Assembly: GCA_017652345.1 (NCBI GenBank)
Contig: JAGCBE010000113.1
Location: 1-64,000, forward strand
Length of the DNA stretch: 64,000 nucleotides
Direction of reading: 5' to 3'
Source of the DNA: Methanobrevibacter sp.
GTDB lineage: Archaea > Methanobacteriota > Methanobacteria > Methanobacteriales > Methanobacteriaceae
Below are positions 37,265 to 46,102 of this stretch, piece by piece. How positions within the stretch are numbered: the stretch's first letter is position 1; each line of letters starts with the position of its first letter. Made by a program: the position numbers and the translations under genes. Under the pieces are notes generated by a model. It saw only the letters and a list, made by a program, of their open reading frames with translations. It searched no databases and was not told the DNA's origin.

Positions 37265-37855
37265 ATGCCCGAGAAGAAAAAAATCAACAAAAAGTTAATC
37301 GAGAAAAGTATTAAAAATATTCTAATTGCTTTAGGTGATGACCCAGAACGAGAAGGTCTTATTGATACACCTAAAAGAGTAGCGAAGATGTATGAAGAAG
37401 TATTTGAAGGAATGCTTTATACAAATGATGAAATTGCATCTATGTTTGATAAATGCTTTGAAGACACAACCATGGGAGACCTTGTTATTGTAGATGATAT
37501 TCCAATTTTTAGTTACTGTGAACATCATATGGCATTGATGTACGATCTTTCTGTAACCGTCGCATATCTTCCAAATAGGAAAGTTATTGGACTTTCTAAA
37601 ATTGCCAGAATTGCCGACATGGTTGGTAAGAGATTACAACTTCAGGAACGTATTGGAAGTGATATAATGGAGATTATGCAAAAAGTTCTTGAAACTGAAA
37701 ATGTCGCTGTTATTATTCAAGGAAGACATAGTTGTATGTCTGCAAGAGGTATTAAAAAACCTAGTATTACAAGAACTTGTGCCTTGGGAGGAGAATTTAG
37801 AACTAATTCTTCACTGAGACAAGAGTTATATGCAAACACCACACATAAAAAGTAA
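37265..37855 (+). CDS. folE: GTP cyclohydrolase I (FolE)
   Basis: A 196-residue enzyme. [21 protein letters not shown] at the N-terminus, [15 protein letters not shown] (zinc and active-site His), [20 protein letters not shown] and [14 protein letters not shown] near the C-terminus are diagnostic. It opens GTP to dihydroneopterin triphosphate, the first step toward 7-deazaguanines. It ends the queD-queE-folE group, so the phage does not depend on host GTP cyclohydrolase. Confidence 0.93.
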   Translation: MPEKKKINKKLIEKSIKNILIALGDDPEREGLIDTPKRVAKMYEEVFEGMLYTNDEIASMFDKCFEDTTMGDLVIVDDIPIFSYCEHHMALMYDLSVTVAYLPNRKVIGLSKIARIADMVGKRLQLQERIGSDIMEIMQKVLETENVAVIIQGRHSCMSARGIKKPSITRTCALGGEFRTNSSLRQELYANTTHKK

Positions 37856-37880
37856 CATATAAATAGGAGGAAATTAAAAC

Positions 37881-38978
37881 ATGAGTCAATTTGCAGTAAG
37901 TACAAAAGTGCTACAAGGAATTGTAAACAAAGCAATTAAAGCTGCTTCAAACAGTAAGTTTAGTGCAATTACAAGTTTGATGAACGTAGTTGTTGAAAAC
38001 GGTAAGATCAGTATTACAACAACAGACTGTAATAACTATCTTACTATTTCAGATTCTATTATTTCTGGAGAAGAAACAACATTTACAGTTGGTGTTGATC
38101 TTTTCTCAAAGTTAGTGTCAAAAACAAGTGTAGAAAATATTAAAATCACTGTATCTGATGATGAAATTTCATTCCAAGGTAATGGTACTTATAAGATTCC
38201 AATTCAGCTTGACGTTGATGGTTCCCCAATCAAGTATCCGAAACACGAAATCAATAATCCAGATTATGCTGGAACAATTAAGAATTCAGTTATTAAAAAT
38301 ATTATCTTCCACAATAAACCATCGCTCGCAGTTACAATGGAGGCACCTTACTTAACTGGGTATCTTTGTAATGTTCATAATGTTATTTCAGCAGACACTT
38401 TTAATATTTGTTCTAATGAGCTTTCAACTTTCGCACAAAACCTTCTAGTTCCTCCGATTGTGTTTGAGCTTCTTAGTATGTCATCTGAAGAAGATATTAA
38501 CTATAAGGTGCTAGATAAAAGTGTTATCTTTGAAACAACTAATATGAAACTGTATTCTGTAATGCAAGACGGTATTGAGGATTACCCTGTAGATGCAATT
38601 ACAGGACTTTGTGACGCAGAGTATACTTCAAATTGTGTACTTCCCAAAACAGCATTACTTAGCATTATTGATAGACTTTCAATTTTCATTAGTGACAATG
38701 ATCAGAACGGGTTGTATTTTACATTTACTGAAAAAGGTATTACCATCGAGTCTACAAATGGTAATGGTGTAGAGACACTTCCATATCAAGGTAGCGAAAA
38801 CTTTAAGAACTATTCTTGCTGCATTGGTGTGGAAGCACTTAGAAAACAGATTTCTGCACATCTCGGTGAATCTATCAATATGTATTATGGAAATGAGAAG
38901 ATGATAATGATTAGAGACGAGAATGTGACTCAAATCATTTCACTTCTTGACGACCCAAGAACGATGGGAGAAGAATAA
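37881..38978 (+). CDS. dnaN: DNA polymerase sliding clamp (beta-like)
   Basis: A 365-residue protein with three repeated clamp domains. The first domain has VLQGIVNKAIKAASNSK, the middle FTVGVDLFSKLVSKT, and the last LLSIIDRLSIFISDNDQNGLYFTFTEKG. The length fits bacterial DnaN. It tethers polymerase to DNA and is loaded by the DnaX/delta/delta' complex encoded at 50567-53386. ATG 37881 follows AGGAGG. It overlaps the next gene by one base. Confidence 0.82.
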   Translation: MSQFAVSTKVLQGIVNKAIKAASNSKFSAITSLMNVVVENGKISITTTDCNNYLTISDSIISGEETTFTVGVDLFSKLVSKTSVENIKITVSDDEISFQGNGTYKIPIQLDVDGSPIKYPKHEINNPDYAGTIKNSVIKNIIFHNKPSLAVTMEAPYLTGYLCNVHNVISADTFNICSNELSTFAQNLLVPPIVFELLSMSSEEDINYKVLDKSVIFETTNMKLYSVMQDGIEDYPVDAITGLCDAEYTSNCVLPKTALLSIIDRLSIFISDNDQNGLYFTFTEKGITIESTNGNGVETLPYQGSENFKNYSCCIGVEALRKQISAHLGESINMYYGNEKMIMIRDENVTQIISLLDDPRTMGEE

Positions 38979-39967
38979 TGGCAAAGGCAAACGCTTTATT
39001 CAATATTAAGCGTATGTTAAACGAAAGTGAAAAGGATACCCCTATTGAGGTATCCTTTTTACAAGATTTAAATTATACGCTTAGACAGATGAACACATGG
39101 TCATCAGGTTACTATTTTAAGGAAGTAAGTAATGAAAAGAATCCAGAGTTATTTGATACATCTGAAGGAAAAACTGTAAATGTAGTAACTTTAGAAACAC
39201 TTCCAGAAAAGTGTAATAAAGAACACGTTTATGAAGATAATCATGTTCTGTATCATACTAATGATCAGAAATATTATATCGGTGTTTTTTCAGATGGTAA
39301 GCCATCTAGAAGATATAAGCCCTCTGATATGCATTGTTTAAGATCTATGTACTATCAAATTATTGGAGCAGATCCAGATGAAGAGCAACAAAAGTCAGGC
39401 GACTTTTATGGTATTTGTGAAAGTGGAACAGACAGACATCTCAGAGTACAAACCGCAATTTCCTTAATGAGAAAATATGGTGTAGATTGTGATTATGTAG
39501 ATGTTGAAGAATACATTAAAGAAAACAATTTACAACACCTTGTTGTGGAAAAGAAAAAGCAGTATGAGACAAAAGTATACGACAAAAACAGGAACATTAT
39601 ATTTTTGTGTGATGGTATATTAAAATATAAGGGTCAGTATTTTGTGTTCGAGTTCAAGACGGAATCGTCTTATAAGTGGATAAATAGGGAAAGTGTTGAT
39701 GATTCACACAAGTATCAAGCATATACTTATTCTTTAGAACTTGGAATCGACAAGGTATTATTCATTTATGAGAATAGAGATATTTGTACTAAGAAACCTT
39801 TTATTCTAATTGTTACGAACGAAAACAAACAATTCATTGAGAATAGAATTAAGAACTGTGATTCTTATGTAAATCAAAAAATCACACCTCCAATAGAAGC
39901 AAGTGTTACGAAAAAGAATTGCCAGTATTGTTCCTATAAAAAACAATGTAAGGTTGATGGTAAATGA
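38978..39967 (+). CDS. PD-(D/E)XK nuclease with Fe-S cluster motif (Cas4/RecB-like)
   Basis: A 329-residue nuclease. IIFLCDGILKYKGQYFVFEFKTES near residues 205-230 gives the D...ExK active site. A Cys at DMHCLRSMYY and the C-terminal CQYCSYKKQC cysteines fit a 4Fe-4S cluster, as in Cas4/AddB-type nucleases. It likely processes DNA ends for recombination, next to the RecU-like and RecA genes. No CRISPR array is present. Start ATG overlaps the dnaN stop. Confidence 0.75.
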   Translation: MAKANALFNIKRMLNESEKDTPIEVSFLQDLNYTLRQMNTWSSGYYFKEVSNEKNPELFDTSEGKTVNVVTLETLPEKCNKEHVYEDNHVLYHTNDQKYYIGVFSDGKPSRRYKPSDMHCLRSMYYQIIGADPDEEQQKSGDFYGICESGTDRHLRVQTAISLMRKYGVDCDYVDVEEYIKENNLQHLVVEKKKQYETKVYDKNRNIIFLCDGILKYKGQYFVFEFKTESSYKWINRESVDDSHKYQAYTYSLELGIDKVLFIYENRDICTKKPFILIVTNENKQFIENRIKNCDSYVNQKITPPIEASVTKKNCQYCSYKKQCKVDGK

Positions 39968-40470
39968 ATAAAACAAACCGAGGAAAAGACTTCGAAACTG
40001 AGATAAGAAAATGTTTAGAAATTTTACCAAATGTTTCATTTGATAGACTTCCTGACCCAATGGCAGGTTATTCAGGAGTAAAAAACATCTGTGATTTCTC
40101 TATGTATAATTATCCACATATGTTTTTTCTAGAATGTAAATCATTGTATGGAAATACATTGAATTATAAAGGCGCAATAACACAGAATCAGTGGGATGGA
40201 ATGTTTGAAAAAAGTAAGATTAAAGGATGCATCGCAGGAGTTTGTGTTTGGTTTATTGACTATGATGTTACTGCATTTGTAAAAATACAGGACCTACATG
40301 ATCATAAAAACTCTGGCGCAAAGTCTTTAAATATTGAAAACATAACATCAAATGAATCTATACCACATATACTAATAGACGGGATTAAGAAAAGAGTTAT
40401 GTTTAACTATTTTGGTGAATCTTTTTTGAAGAAGTTACATAAACTTGCGCTAGAGCAATGGGGGTGTTGA
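39964..40470 (+). CDS. RecU-like Holliday junction resolvase
   Basis: A 168-residue protein. NRGKDFETEIRKCLE, DRLPDPM, CDFSMYNYPHMFFLECKSLYGNTL and QNQWDGMFEKSK follow the RecU pattern of catalytic acidic residues with an E-x-K centre. It cleaves four-way junctions before packaging. It overlaps the Fe-S nuclease by 4 bp, so translation is coupled. Confidence 0.75.
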   Translation: MNKTNRGKDFETEIRKCLEILPNVSFDRLPDPMAGYSGVKNICDFSMYNYPHMFFLECKSLYGNTLNYKGAITQNQWDGMFEKSKIKGCIAGVCVWFIDYDVTAFVKIQDLHDHKNSGAKSLNIENITSNESIPHILIDGIKKRVMFNYFGESFLKKLHKLALEQWGC

Positions 40471-40471
40471 T

Positions 40472-40993
40472 ATGACAATAGACTTTGATTTGGTTAAAGA
40501 CGCCTTAGAAAAGTCAGAGGAAGACGCAAAACACATTGAGGAAATTGTTGATAACATTGTAAATTCGTGTTGTGATAAATTGGACAATTACATTGAATAT
40601 GTTGTAAAAGATTTATTAAACCAGGAAGATTACAGTCTAACAAACGCAGAGTTGGATGACATTATTATGACAATACCTACAATGTTATATTTTGTTGGCA
40701 CGCAGCAGGAAAAACTAGGTGTTAAGCGTGATGTATCAAAACAGAAAAGATCATTGGTGTTTAATGAGGAGCTTGCAAAAGCAGAAGGTACACAAGGGCT
40801 TAGAAAAGCATTCGCTGAGAATAAAGTATTCTATGAAACAATGGTAACATATGTCTTTGAAAACGCATATGATATTATATCCTCAAAAGTCTCAGCTGCA
40901 ACAGAGGTTTTACAAAGTGCAAAAAAGATAATGTCTAGAAGAATAACTGAAACAGAGTTATCTAAAATAACTCCAAATAAGGAGAAGTGGTAA
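40472..40993 (+). CDS. Hypothetical helical protein between recU-like and recA
   Basis: A 173-residue protein, almost wholly helical and charged. No family recognised. Its place between the resolvase and RecA suggests a recombination accessory role, perhaps a mediator, but no sequence motif proves it. ATG 40472 begins 2 bp after the preceding stop, after GGGGGTG. Confidence 0.6.
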   Translation: MTIDFDLVKDALEKSEEDAKHIEEIVDNIVNSCCDKLDNYIEYVVKDLLNQEDYSLTNAELDDIIMTIPTMLYFVGTQQEKLGVKRDVSKQKRSLVFNEELAKAEGTQGLRKAFAENKVFYETMVTYVFENAYDIISSKVSAATEVLQSAKKIMSRRITETELSKITPNKEKW

Positions 40994-40994
40994 A

Positions 40995-42146
40995 ATGAGT
41001 AAGTCAGAAGAACTGTTTAAAGAGTTTAACAAAAAGTATAAAACAGAGTTATTCACAAGAGGAACAGTAATTCATAATTGTTCTAGAATTCCATTTAGTA
41101 GTCCAAGAGCAAATTATATGCTTTACGGTGGGATTCCAAGAGGAAGAGTTACAGAGTTTGCTGGCGAGGAAGGTTCAGGAAAAACAACTACAGCTCTCGA
41201 TATTGCTGGAAATGCACAAAAGTTATTTTACGATGAGTGGAATGAAAAAGTACAAGAGTTAGAGTCTAAAGATAAACTTAATAAAGAACAAAGCACAAAA
41301 TTACTTGAACTTAGAGAGGTAGGACCTAAGAAAGTTCTTTGGGTAGACTGTGAAAATACATTTGACGATGTTTGGTCGGAGAAGTTAGGAGTAGACGTAA
41401 AAGAACTTTATTATATGTCCCCAGATTCACAAAGCGCAGAAGAAATATTTGAAATGGTAAATCAAATTATTGATACCGGTGAAATTGGACTTTGCGTTAT
41501 TGACAGTTTGGGTATGATGGTTTCCCAACAAGAGATGGAAAAGGACATTGAGGAATCTACATACGGTGGTATTTCAAGAGCATTAACAAAGTTTTCTAAG
41601 AAGGTAGAATTGACTTGTGCGAAAACAAACTGTGCCCTTATTGGAATTAACCAAGTAAGAGACAATCTTAATGCAGGTTATGGTGGACCAGCATATACAA
41701 CTCCTGGTGGAAAGTGCTGGAAACACGTTTGTTCAGTAAGACTAATGTTCAGGCAAGGAACACCATTTGATGAACAATACAAAGATGTTAAAAAGTCTTA
41801 TGAAAACCCATATGGACATAGAGTTCAAATCAATGTAGCAAAAACAAAGGTATGTAAACCAGATAGAAAACTAGGTTTTTATACTTTAACTTATGAGAAT
41901 GGAATCGACCCATTTGTTGATATTGTTGATATTGCAATAGCACGAGATATCATCCATAAAGCTGGTGGATGGTTTACGTTTATTGACCTTGATTCTGGCG
42001 AAGTAATGTGTAATAAAGAAGAAGATGGGACATTAACAGAAATTAAAGTACAGGGTCAAGCAAACATTATTCCATTTTTACAGCAAGAGGAAAACAAAGA
42101 CATCTGTGATATGGTCAAAAAGTATGTAAACAGATTTATATCATAA
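40995..42146 (+). CDS. recA: RecA recombinase
   Basis: A 383-residue RecA. Walker A is FAGEEGSGKTTTAL near residue 55, with LWVDCENTFDDVWSEKLGVD, IGLCVIDSLGMMVSQQEME (Walker B) and the L2-region ALIGINQVRDNLNAGYGGPAYTTPGG. It promotes strand exchange and recombination-dependent replication. An inserted helical stretch lies at residues 75-110 compared with bacterial RecA. ATG 40995 follows AAGGAGAAG, 2 bp after the upstream gene. Confidence 0.9.
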   Translation: MSKSEELFKEFNKKYKTELFTRGTVIHNCSRIPFSSPRANYMLYGGIPRGRVTEFAGEEGSGKTTTALDIAGNAQKLFYDEWNEKVQELESKDKLNKEQSTKLLELREVGPKKVLWVDCENTFDDVWSEKLGVDVKELYYMSPDSQSAEEIFEMVNQIIDTGEIGLCVIDSLGMMVSQQEMEKDIEESTYGGISRALTKFSKKVELTCAKTNCALIGINQVRDNLNAGYGGPAYTTPGGKCWKHVCSVRLMFRQGTPFDEQYKDVKKSYENPYGHRVQINVAKTKVCKPDRKLGFYTLTYENGIDPFVDIVDIAIARDIIHKAGGWFTFIDLDSGEVMCNKEEDGTLTEIKVQGQANIIPFLQQEENKDICDMVKKYVNRFIS

Positions 42147-42167
42147 AACTCTAGGAGGATAACTGTC

Positions 42168-42545
42168 ATGAACGATGCCGAAAGAAAATACGTTCAATCA
42201 ATGAAAGAACAAATATCTGATATTCCTGAAACAGTTTCAGATAAACTTGGAAGGGATGACAGGGAATGTATTTTTGTATTTAACGAGGCAGAAGGAGTTT
42301 GGTATGCCGATTCTAGCATACCAAAGTTCTGGAGAAGACTTGAAAAGAAAAACTGGGTTTGCACGAAAACAGTTTATTATTCAGATGGAACTGTTTGTAG
42401 TAAGCAGTTTAAGGGTTCTAAAAAAGGAATTACGATAACAGATCCATTTAAGAAAAGAGAACTCACTGACGAACAAAGACAAGCAATTAGAGATAGGTTC
42501 TCTAAAAATGTAGAAGAAGAGGATATTGAAGATGAGTTTGAGTAA
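42168..42545 (+). CDS. Hypothetical protein downstream of recA
   Basis: A 125-residue protein. The centre, FVFNEAEGVWYADSSIPKFWRRLEKKNW, then VYYSDGTVCSKQFKGSKKGITI, looks like a small compact domain with a conserved Trp-rich surface. The C-terminus is very acidic. Function unknown; an ssDNA or partner-binding role is only a guess. ATG follows AGGAGG, and the end overlaps the UvrD-like gene. Confidence 0.6.
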   Translation: MNDAERKYVQSMKEQISDIPETVSDKLGRDDRECIFVFNEAEGVWYADSSIPKFWRRLEKKNWVCTKTVYYSDGTVCSKQFKGSKKGITITDPFKKRELTDEQRQAIRDRFSKNVEEEDIEDEFE

Positions 42546-43797
42546 AATTCAACAGGAAATAGTAGATTCAAAAGCTGCAAAAATAATTGTAGATGCTGGT
42601 TCGGGCTCAGGAAAAACAAGAGTTCTGACTGAACGAGTAAAAAGAATTCTACAAGAAGGAGTAAACCCGAAATCAGTTGTTGTTATTACCTTTACAAATA
42701 TGGCAGCAGATGAATTGTATACAAGATTAGCAGATGTACCTAAAATAAAAGATTGTTTTATTGGTACAATTCATGCATATGCAAATAAACTATTAAAGAA
42801 AACAGGATACAATTTTGAAATATTTTCAGAATATTATCAAACTCAGTTTATGACAGAGCTGATTCCAAAGTATGCGAATTATTGTACTGTAGATGATTAT
42901 GTGCAGTTCGTAAAGTATGAACGTCTAGTTACTGCTGGAAAGATGCCAAAATCTTCTATTAAAGATAAGTTTTCAAGTTGGAAAGTTTATGACGAACTTC
43001 TTGGTTTGTTAGGAAGATCATCAACAAGATATTTTGAACAAACAGTTGTTTCATTATGTAAAGCAAATAATATACTTACATTTGATGAACTAATAAAGCT
43101 AGCAACAGAATATTTTGAATCAAGTAATACAAATTTAGAATACTTGTTCGTAGATGAACTTCAAGATATTGGCTACCTAGAATATAATTTTCTAATGCAA
43201 CTTAATGCAACAAATTATTTTGTAATCGGTGACGATTATCAGGCAATTTTTGGATTTAAAGGTGGAGATGTAAATATTTTCTTATCACTTATGAATAATA
43301 AGGATTGGGAAACATACTATCTCACTGAAAATTACAGAACAGCAAAACAGATTCTAATGTACGCTAATACGATTATATCTAAGGCAGATAATATAATAAA
43401 GAAAAAAGTTGAGTTTAAGAATACCAAACTTGGTTTACTTGAATTTAAGGCAAAATCATTGTTTGATAAATTCCTAGCAGAGGTTAATGAAAAAGAAGAC
43501 TGGTTGATTTTAACAAGGTCAAATAAAGAAATGACAGCAGTAGATTCAATATTAAGAAAATTAAATAAAGAACATTATTGTTTCAAGCAATCAACTATAT
43601 CACCTAAAAAGATGAAAGAGCTACTATCAAAACCATGCCTAAAGGTAATGACAATTCATTCAAGTAAGGGCCTTGAAGCAGAAAATGTAGCTCTGTATGG
43701 TAAGCTACCAATTAGAGGAACTGGAAACTCAGATGAATTAAAAGTGTTTTATGTTGGTATTACAAGAGCAAAAAATAAGTGCATTATATTTGTTTAA
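42532..43797 (+). CDS. UvrD/Rep-like SF1 DNA helicase
   Basis: A 421-residue compact SF1A helicase. DAGSGSGKTRVLTERV is motif I, VITFTNMAADEL Ia, LFVDELQDIGYLEYNFL II, VIGDDYQAIFGFKGGD III, LTENYRTAKQI IV, VMTIHSSKGLEAENV V and FYVGITRAKNK VI. It lacks the long 1B/2B insertions of UvrD. A role in fork repair is likely, next to recA. ATG 42532 has AGAGGA 8 nt upstream; an earlier TTG lacks a site. Confidence 0.85.
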   Translation: MSLSKIQQEIVDSKAAKIIVDAGSGSGKTRVLTERVKRILQEGVNPKSVVVITFTNMAADELYTRLADVPKIKDCFIGTIHAYANKLLKKTGYNFEIFSEYYQTQFMTELIPKYANYCTVDDYVQFVKYERLVTAGKMPKSSIKDKFSSWKVYDELLGLLGRSSTRYFEQTVVSLCKANNILTFDELIKLATEYFESSNTNLEYLFVDELQDIGYLEYNFLMQLNATNYFVIGDDYQAIFGFKGGDVNIFLSLMNNKDWETYYLTENYRTAKQILMYANTIISKADNIIKKKVEFKNTKLGLLEFKAKSLFDKFLAEVNEKEDWLILTRSNKEMTAVDSILRKLNKEHYCFKQSTISPKKMKELLSKPCLKVMTIHSSKGLEAENVALYGKLPIRGTGNSDELKVFYVGITRAKNKCIIFV

Positions 43798-43808
43798 GGA
43801 GAATGATT

Positions 43809-44456
43809 ATGAGTAGATCAGAAATTATTAACTACACTGCACCTACAAAGGAAGATTTCTTTGATATTGCAAAAGCAAATATTCACAGAGAAGGAATTGA
43901 CAAACTTCTTAACTTTTTGGATGAAAATGGATTCTTTGAAGCACCTGCAAGTACAAGGTACCACGGTAGCTATAAAGGTGGATTGTTTCATCACTCCTTA
44001 AATGTCTACTACAATCTAAAGGATGAGCTTCAACTTATATTTGGTGAGAATTGGTCAGATAGATATTCATTAGAAACTGTTACACTTGTATCCTTGTTCC
44101 ATGATGTGTGTAAGTATGATAAGTATATTCAGGGGGTTAGAAATGTAAAAAATAAAAATACAGGAGCTTGGGAACAAGTATCGTGTTTTGAATATAATCA
44201 AGAAGGACTTCAAATGGGTCACGCTGCATTGTCGCTACATATTATCGAAAAGTTTGTTCATCTAGATGATGTAGAAGCACAAGCAATTTATTGGCACATG
44301 GGAGCATATGATTTATCACAATATAGTACAGTTGGTAATTTAAGTGAGTCTTATAAAAGAAATATTCTAGCATTTGCCCTCCATATGGCAGATATGACTG
44401 CAACATATATTGATGAAAATGAATTGTTCAGACCTATTGGCCAAGAAGATCTGTAA
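43809..44456 (+). CDS. HD-domain phosphohydrolase
   Basis: A 215-residue HD protein. HGSYKGGLFHHSLNVYY supplies the first His, TLVSLFHDVCKYDKY the HD pair, and IYWHMGAYDLS and ALHMADMTATY the distal metal ligands. Such enzymes cleave phosphate esters, including nucleotides and nucleotide signals; its substrate is unknown. ATG 43809 follows AAGGAGAATG. Confidence 0.8.
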   Translation: MSRSEIINYTAPTKEDFFDIAKANIHREGIDKLLNFLDENGFFEAPASTRYHGSYKGGLFHHSLNVYYNLKDELQLIFGENWSDRYSLETVTLVSLFHDVCKYDKYIQGVRNVKNKNTGAWEQVSCFEYNQEGLQMGHAALSLHIIEKFVHLDDVEAQAIYWHMGAYDLSQYSTVGNLSESYKRNILAFALHMADMTATYIDENELFRPIGQEDL

Positions 44457-44524
44457 ATAATTAAAGATACTAATTAAAACCACAATTATCGAGTACTTTA
44501 AATAAGTTAAGGGAGATGGTAATT

Positions 44525-44746
44525 GTGGTTTTATTAGTATCAATTTTAGGATCTGTTTTTAGTCTTGGTGGGAATATCCTAATAATGTTAAAAAAGAAAT
44601 CAGGTTGGATAACATGGATAATTGGAAATCTTTTATGGATAATATATAATTTCCTATCCGAGTTTAATTTACCTATGGTTTTAATGTATCTGGCGTATAT
44701 GATAATCAATATCGCGGGATTCATAAAATGGAAAAGAAATGAATAG
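44525..44746 (+). CDS. Small membrane protein (PnuC/SWEET-like fold)
   Basis: A 73-residue protein with three hydrophobic segments: LLVSILGSVFSLGGNILIML, WITWIIGNLLWIIYNFL and VLMYLAYMIINIAGFI. The motif KKKSGWITWIIGNLLW resembles small PnuC-like or SemiSWEET-like membrane proteins of phages. Transport of a pyridine-nucleotide precursor is possible but unproven. GTG 44525 is 9 nt after GGGAG; ATG 44516 touches the site. A terminator follows. Confidence 0.6.
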   Translation: MVLLVSILGSVFSLGGNILIMLKKKSGWITWIIGNLLWIIYNFLSEFNLPMVLMYLAYMIINIAGFIKWKRNE

Positions 44747-44754
44747 TTATTATA

Positions 44755-44800
44755 ACATCCTATACAATATTTTAATGATATTGTATAGGTTATTTTGTTA
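44755..44800 (+). terminator. Rho-independent terminator
   Basis: A 12-bp perfect stem (44759-44770 with 44778-44789), 7-nt loop, then TTATTTTGTTATTTT. It ends the clamp-recombination operon. Confidence 0.85.
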
Positions 44801-44809
44801 TTTTACTAC

Positions 44810-44838
44810 TTGACTTTTACACTAAAATGTGTTATACT
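44810..44838 (+). promoter_or_regulatory. Sigma-A-type promoter
   Basis: TTGACT, 17-bp spacer, TATACT with extended TGT. The transcript begins near 44845. Confidence 0.88.
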
Positions 44839-44916
44839 ATAATTACAAAATATAAAGGAGAACATAGAAATAAAGGTTTACATTATGGTTGAGATAAACA
44901 GAGATAGGGTGATTAT

Positions 44917-45219
44917 ATGAACGCTAAACAAATAGAAGGAATAAAAGAAGCTTGTAAAAGAGTAAACAGTTTGCGGTATACAATCACATATAAAGTATCT
45001 AAATTCGATTTAACAGAGCTTGAGAACGGTGATATTCAGGTAGATTTTGGAATTAGTCGGATTGAACAGTTTAACGGAGAAAAGATTAAAACACAACAAA
45101 CCGGAACAATTTATGTAGACATCAAAGGCAAACTTTATTGGATAAACTTTTTGCATAATAAGAAACCTTTAACCTTAATAGGTTATACAGTTTCAGATTT
45201 TGATCCGGTGGAGAAATAA
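44917..45219 (+). CDS. Hypothetical small protein
   Basis: A 100-residue, mostly beta protein with its own promoter. No family recognised. The leader contains an 11-codon ORF (44885-44920) that overlaps this start by ATGA and could couple translation. ATG 44917 follows AGGGTGAT. Confidence 0.65.
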   Translation: MNAKQIEGIKEACKRVNSLRYTITYKVSKFDLTELENGDIQVDFGISRIEQFNGEKIKTQQTGTIYVDIKGKLYWINFLHNKKPLTLIGYTVSDFDPVEK

Positions 45220-45276
45220 CGCTTATTGACAGATATTTTTAATTATTACAAAATAGTTACATTTATAAAAATCCTA

Positions 45277-45305
45277 TTGACATTTTTGAAGTTATGTGTT
45301 ATACT
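45277..45305 (+). promoter_or_regulatory. Sigma-A-type promoter
   Basis: TTGACA, 17-bp spacer, TATACT with extended TGT. Confidence 0.88.
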
Positions 45306-45356
45306 ATAATTACAAACTTAATTGTTTGTAAAATAAAAATTTGGAGGTACACAAGA

Positions 45357-45662
45357 ATGAAAACATTTAAGATTAAAAAGGGTTTTGAACTTGAGAAAAG
45401 ACTTTGTGAAAATGGGTTCACGAAATATGATGGTGTAGAGCCTATGTACGCTGCGAAAATTCAGAAAGGTGAATACATTACCGTAACACAAGATTTTGAA
45501 ACGGTTAATATCTATTACACACCTAATGAGATGACAGATAAAAAGTTCGTACAGTATTTGACAGGTAACCCGGAAGATTACAATAAGTATCTTGCAATGT
45601 ATTGCCGTTCTGACTTTGAGGATACAAGGTGTAACCTTTTGTTCGCACTTGGAATTACCTAA
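45357..45662 (+). CDS. Hypothetical small protein
   Basis: A 101-residue protein (begins MKTFKIKKGFELEKRL) with a mixed alpha/beta pattern. No family recognised. ATG 45357 follows GGAGG by 9 nt; a longer frame start at 45294 lies inside the promoter. It stands alone between two promoters, before the tRNA operon. Confidence 0.65.
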   Translation: MKTFKIKKGFELEKRLCENGFTKYDGVEPMYAAKIQKGEYITVTQDFETVNIYYTPNEMTDKKFVQYLTGNPEDYNKYLAMYCRSDFEDTRCNLLFALGIT

Positions 45663-45697
45663 GCACAAAAAATATCTTAGAAAATCCGGAAAATCAC

Positions 45698-45726
45698 TTG
45701 ACAAAAATGCGTTTATATGTTACAAT
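45698..45726 (+). promoter_or_regulatory. Sigma-A-type promoter (tRNA operon)
   Basis: TTGACA, 17-bp spacer, TACAAT with extended TGT. It likely drives the tRNA cluster up to the terminator at 48908. Confidence 0.85.
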
Positions 45727-45760
45727 ATAAACACGGGGAGAGGAAAGGGTTTCGTTCGTT

Positions 45761-45810
45761 AAAAAACATAACAGCGATGTTTCTCTTAAGAGTTTTAGTA
45801 GCTGTATTTA
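45761..45810 (+). ncRNA. Structured element A (pseudoknot-like, copy 1)
   Basis: Hairpin AAACAT/ATGTTT (45764-45769 with 45777-45782). Its loop AACAGCG contains ACAGC, which pairs with GCTGT at 45801-45805 downstream, forming a pseudoknot. A second copy lies at 46221, with a compensatory change in one pair. The element precedes the first tRNA. Confidence 0.5.
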
Positions 45811-45817
45811 ATTATAA

Positions 45818-45893
45818 TCCCTCATAGTTCAGTTGGTAGAACGGCGGACTGTTAATCCGTATGTCACTGGTTCAAGTCCAGTTGGGGGAGCCA
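45818..45893 (+). tRNA. tRNA-Asn (GTT)
   Basis: Complete cloverleaf: acceptor TCCCTCA/TGGGGGA, T arm ACTGG/CCAGT, anticodon loop CTGTTAA with GTT. The 3' CCA is encoded (45891-45893), unlike the other tRNAs here. Confidence 0.93.
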
Positions 45894-46024
45894 AAGTCTC
45901 TTGTAAGTGTAGACTTCCAAAAATAAAACTTTCTGAACGACTAAAGTCGAGGTCTCCGGCAGCTTGTGCACAGGCTGGGGTGAATGTCCGGAGAATGTCG
46001 CAGAGGTAGTGGCAAAAAAAAAAT
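45894..46024 (+). other. Structured spacer between tRNA-Asn genes
   Basis: No gene. Hairpins AAGTCT/AGACTT near 45894 and CTCCGG/CCGGAG (45954-45959 with 45988-45993) enclosing CAGC/GCTG suggest folded RNA. No family recognised. Confidence 0.35.
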
Positions 46025-46097
46025 GTTAGCGTAGCTCAGTCGGTAGAGCACCTGACTGTTAATTAGGGTGTTACTGGTTCAAGTCCAGTTGGGGGAG
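46025..46097 (+). pseudogene. Chimeric tRNA-Asn(GTT)-like gene with broken acceptor stem
   Basis: D arm GCTC/GAGC, anticodon stem CCTGA/TTAGG with loop CTGTTAA (GTT) and T arm are all good. The acceptor 5' strand GTTAGCG does not pair with TGGGGGA. The 3' part from ACTGG onward is identical to the 3' part of the tRNA-Asn at 45818, so this looks like a recombinant of two tRNA genes. Confidence 0.65.
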
Positions 46098-46102
46098 TTT
46101 AC

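Noticed and set aside
38978..39967. Cas4 of a CRISPR system
   Set aside because: The nuclease has Cas4-like Fe-S cysteines, but there is no repeat array or other cas gene; phage recombination nucleases share this fold.
44885..44920. 11-codon leader ORF before the gene at 44917
   Set aside because: It overlaps by ATGA and has a weak AAAGG site, but it is too short to support as a gene; only noted with its neighbour.
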